A stretch of DNA of 64,000 nt, taken from NCBI GenBank assembly GCA_030848705.1, contig CM061237.1, forward strand, positions 85,555,910 through 85,619,909, read 5' to 3'. Each line of letters opens with the position of its first letter. Position 1 is the stretch's first letter. This DNA is from Heracleum sosnowskyi (lineage: Eukaryota; Streptophyta; Magnoliopsida; Apiales; Apiaceae). Shown one piece after another: positions 63,744-64,000 of the stretch. The notes beneath the pieces were generated by a model that worked only from the letters and a program-made list of their open reading frames with translations, was not told the origin of the DNA and searched no databases. The position numbers and the translations under genes were made by a program.

Positions 63744-64000
63744 TACTATTAAAGACGAAACATTAAAATTTTGGTCGGTACGATACATGTTTTTTGGTAC
63801 CCGTTTTTTGGTACTTCATGATTTTATTTAATTACCCTTACTTATTTATAAAAAGATACTATTAAATAATAAAAGACATATTTATAACCTATTACCTTTT
63901 TCAGCTAAAATAACACATTATTTTTTCTAACAAAATATCATTTTTTTTCCCAAAAATATCATGGATACCTTTTTTTAACTAAAACATGTTATCTTTTCTA
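63744..64000 (+). mobile_element. Next Helitron-like unit, cut by the window end
   Basis: ACTATTAAAGACGAAACATT follows the preceding CTAA without spacer. The interior then matches 62690-62960 (TTGGTCGGTACGATAC, TTTATAACCTATTACC). Confidence 0.6.

Overview
The window is nuclear DNA from a eudicot plant. It is AT-rich, contains one clear single-copy host gene, a broken immune-receptor-like gene, four LTR retrotransposons from four plant lineages, and about 18 kb of degenerate DNA transposons. Nothing looks prokaryotic. The order or family of the plant cannot be read from this sequence alone; an asterid is my guess only.

Layout: (1) 1-6779, the 5' two thirds of a Ty3/gypsy Tat-lineage element on the minus strand, with its 5' LTR on the right and its 3' end beyond the window. 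(2) 6780-13627, AT-rich DNA made mainly of minus-strand Helitron-type pieces. It holds a decayed, intron-containing RPA-like gene, three tandem-repeat blocks and a 1.4 kb TIR element sitting in a TA microsatellite. (3) About 13990-21500, a CDF/MTP zinc transporter gene. Its presumed 5'-UTR intron holds a very young 5.17 kb Ty1/copia element whose two 202-bp LTRs read as identical. (4) 22387-30696, a receptor-like-protein (LRR) pseudogene on the minus strand, split by a 5.2 kb chromovirus that is intact in its single long frame and has 275-bp LTRs with one mismatch. (5) 32172-45297, a 13.1 kb SIRE-type Ty1/copia element with LTRs of about 1.02 kb, gag, pol and a long env-position ORF. (6) 45303-64000, no host gene recognised: two hAT-type MITEs with 8-bp target duplications, a possible tRNA-derived SINE, and several arrays of Helitron-like units joined head to tail in both orientations.

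Together this is a small gene island (transporter and receptor-like gene, convergent) being invaded by retrotransposons. Three of the four have both LTRs inside the window, and all three pairs are nearly identical, so the insertions are recent. The insertion in the transporter leaves its reading frame whole. The receptor-like gene carries at least two lesions besides the insertion.

The most unusual signal is a short motif, TCAACG plus its reverse complement, found about 39 times in the SIRE element. It lies in both LTRs, in gag, pol, the pol-env spacer and the env-position ORF. It is often spaced 22-24 nt apart or paired as inverted repeats, and it is read in different codon phases in different genes. 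This suggests a DNA- or RNA-level role or a motif-spreading process rather than a protein motif. The second most unusual signal is the set of Helitron head-to-tail junctions and repeated 5' ends.
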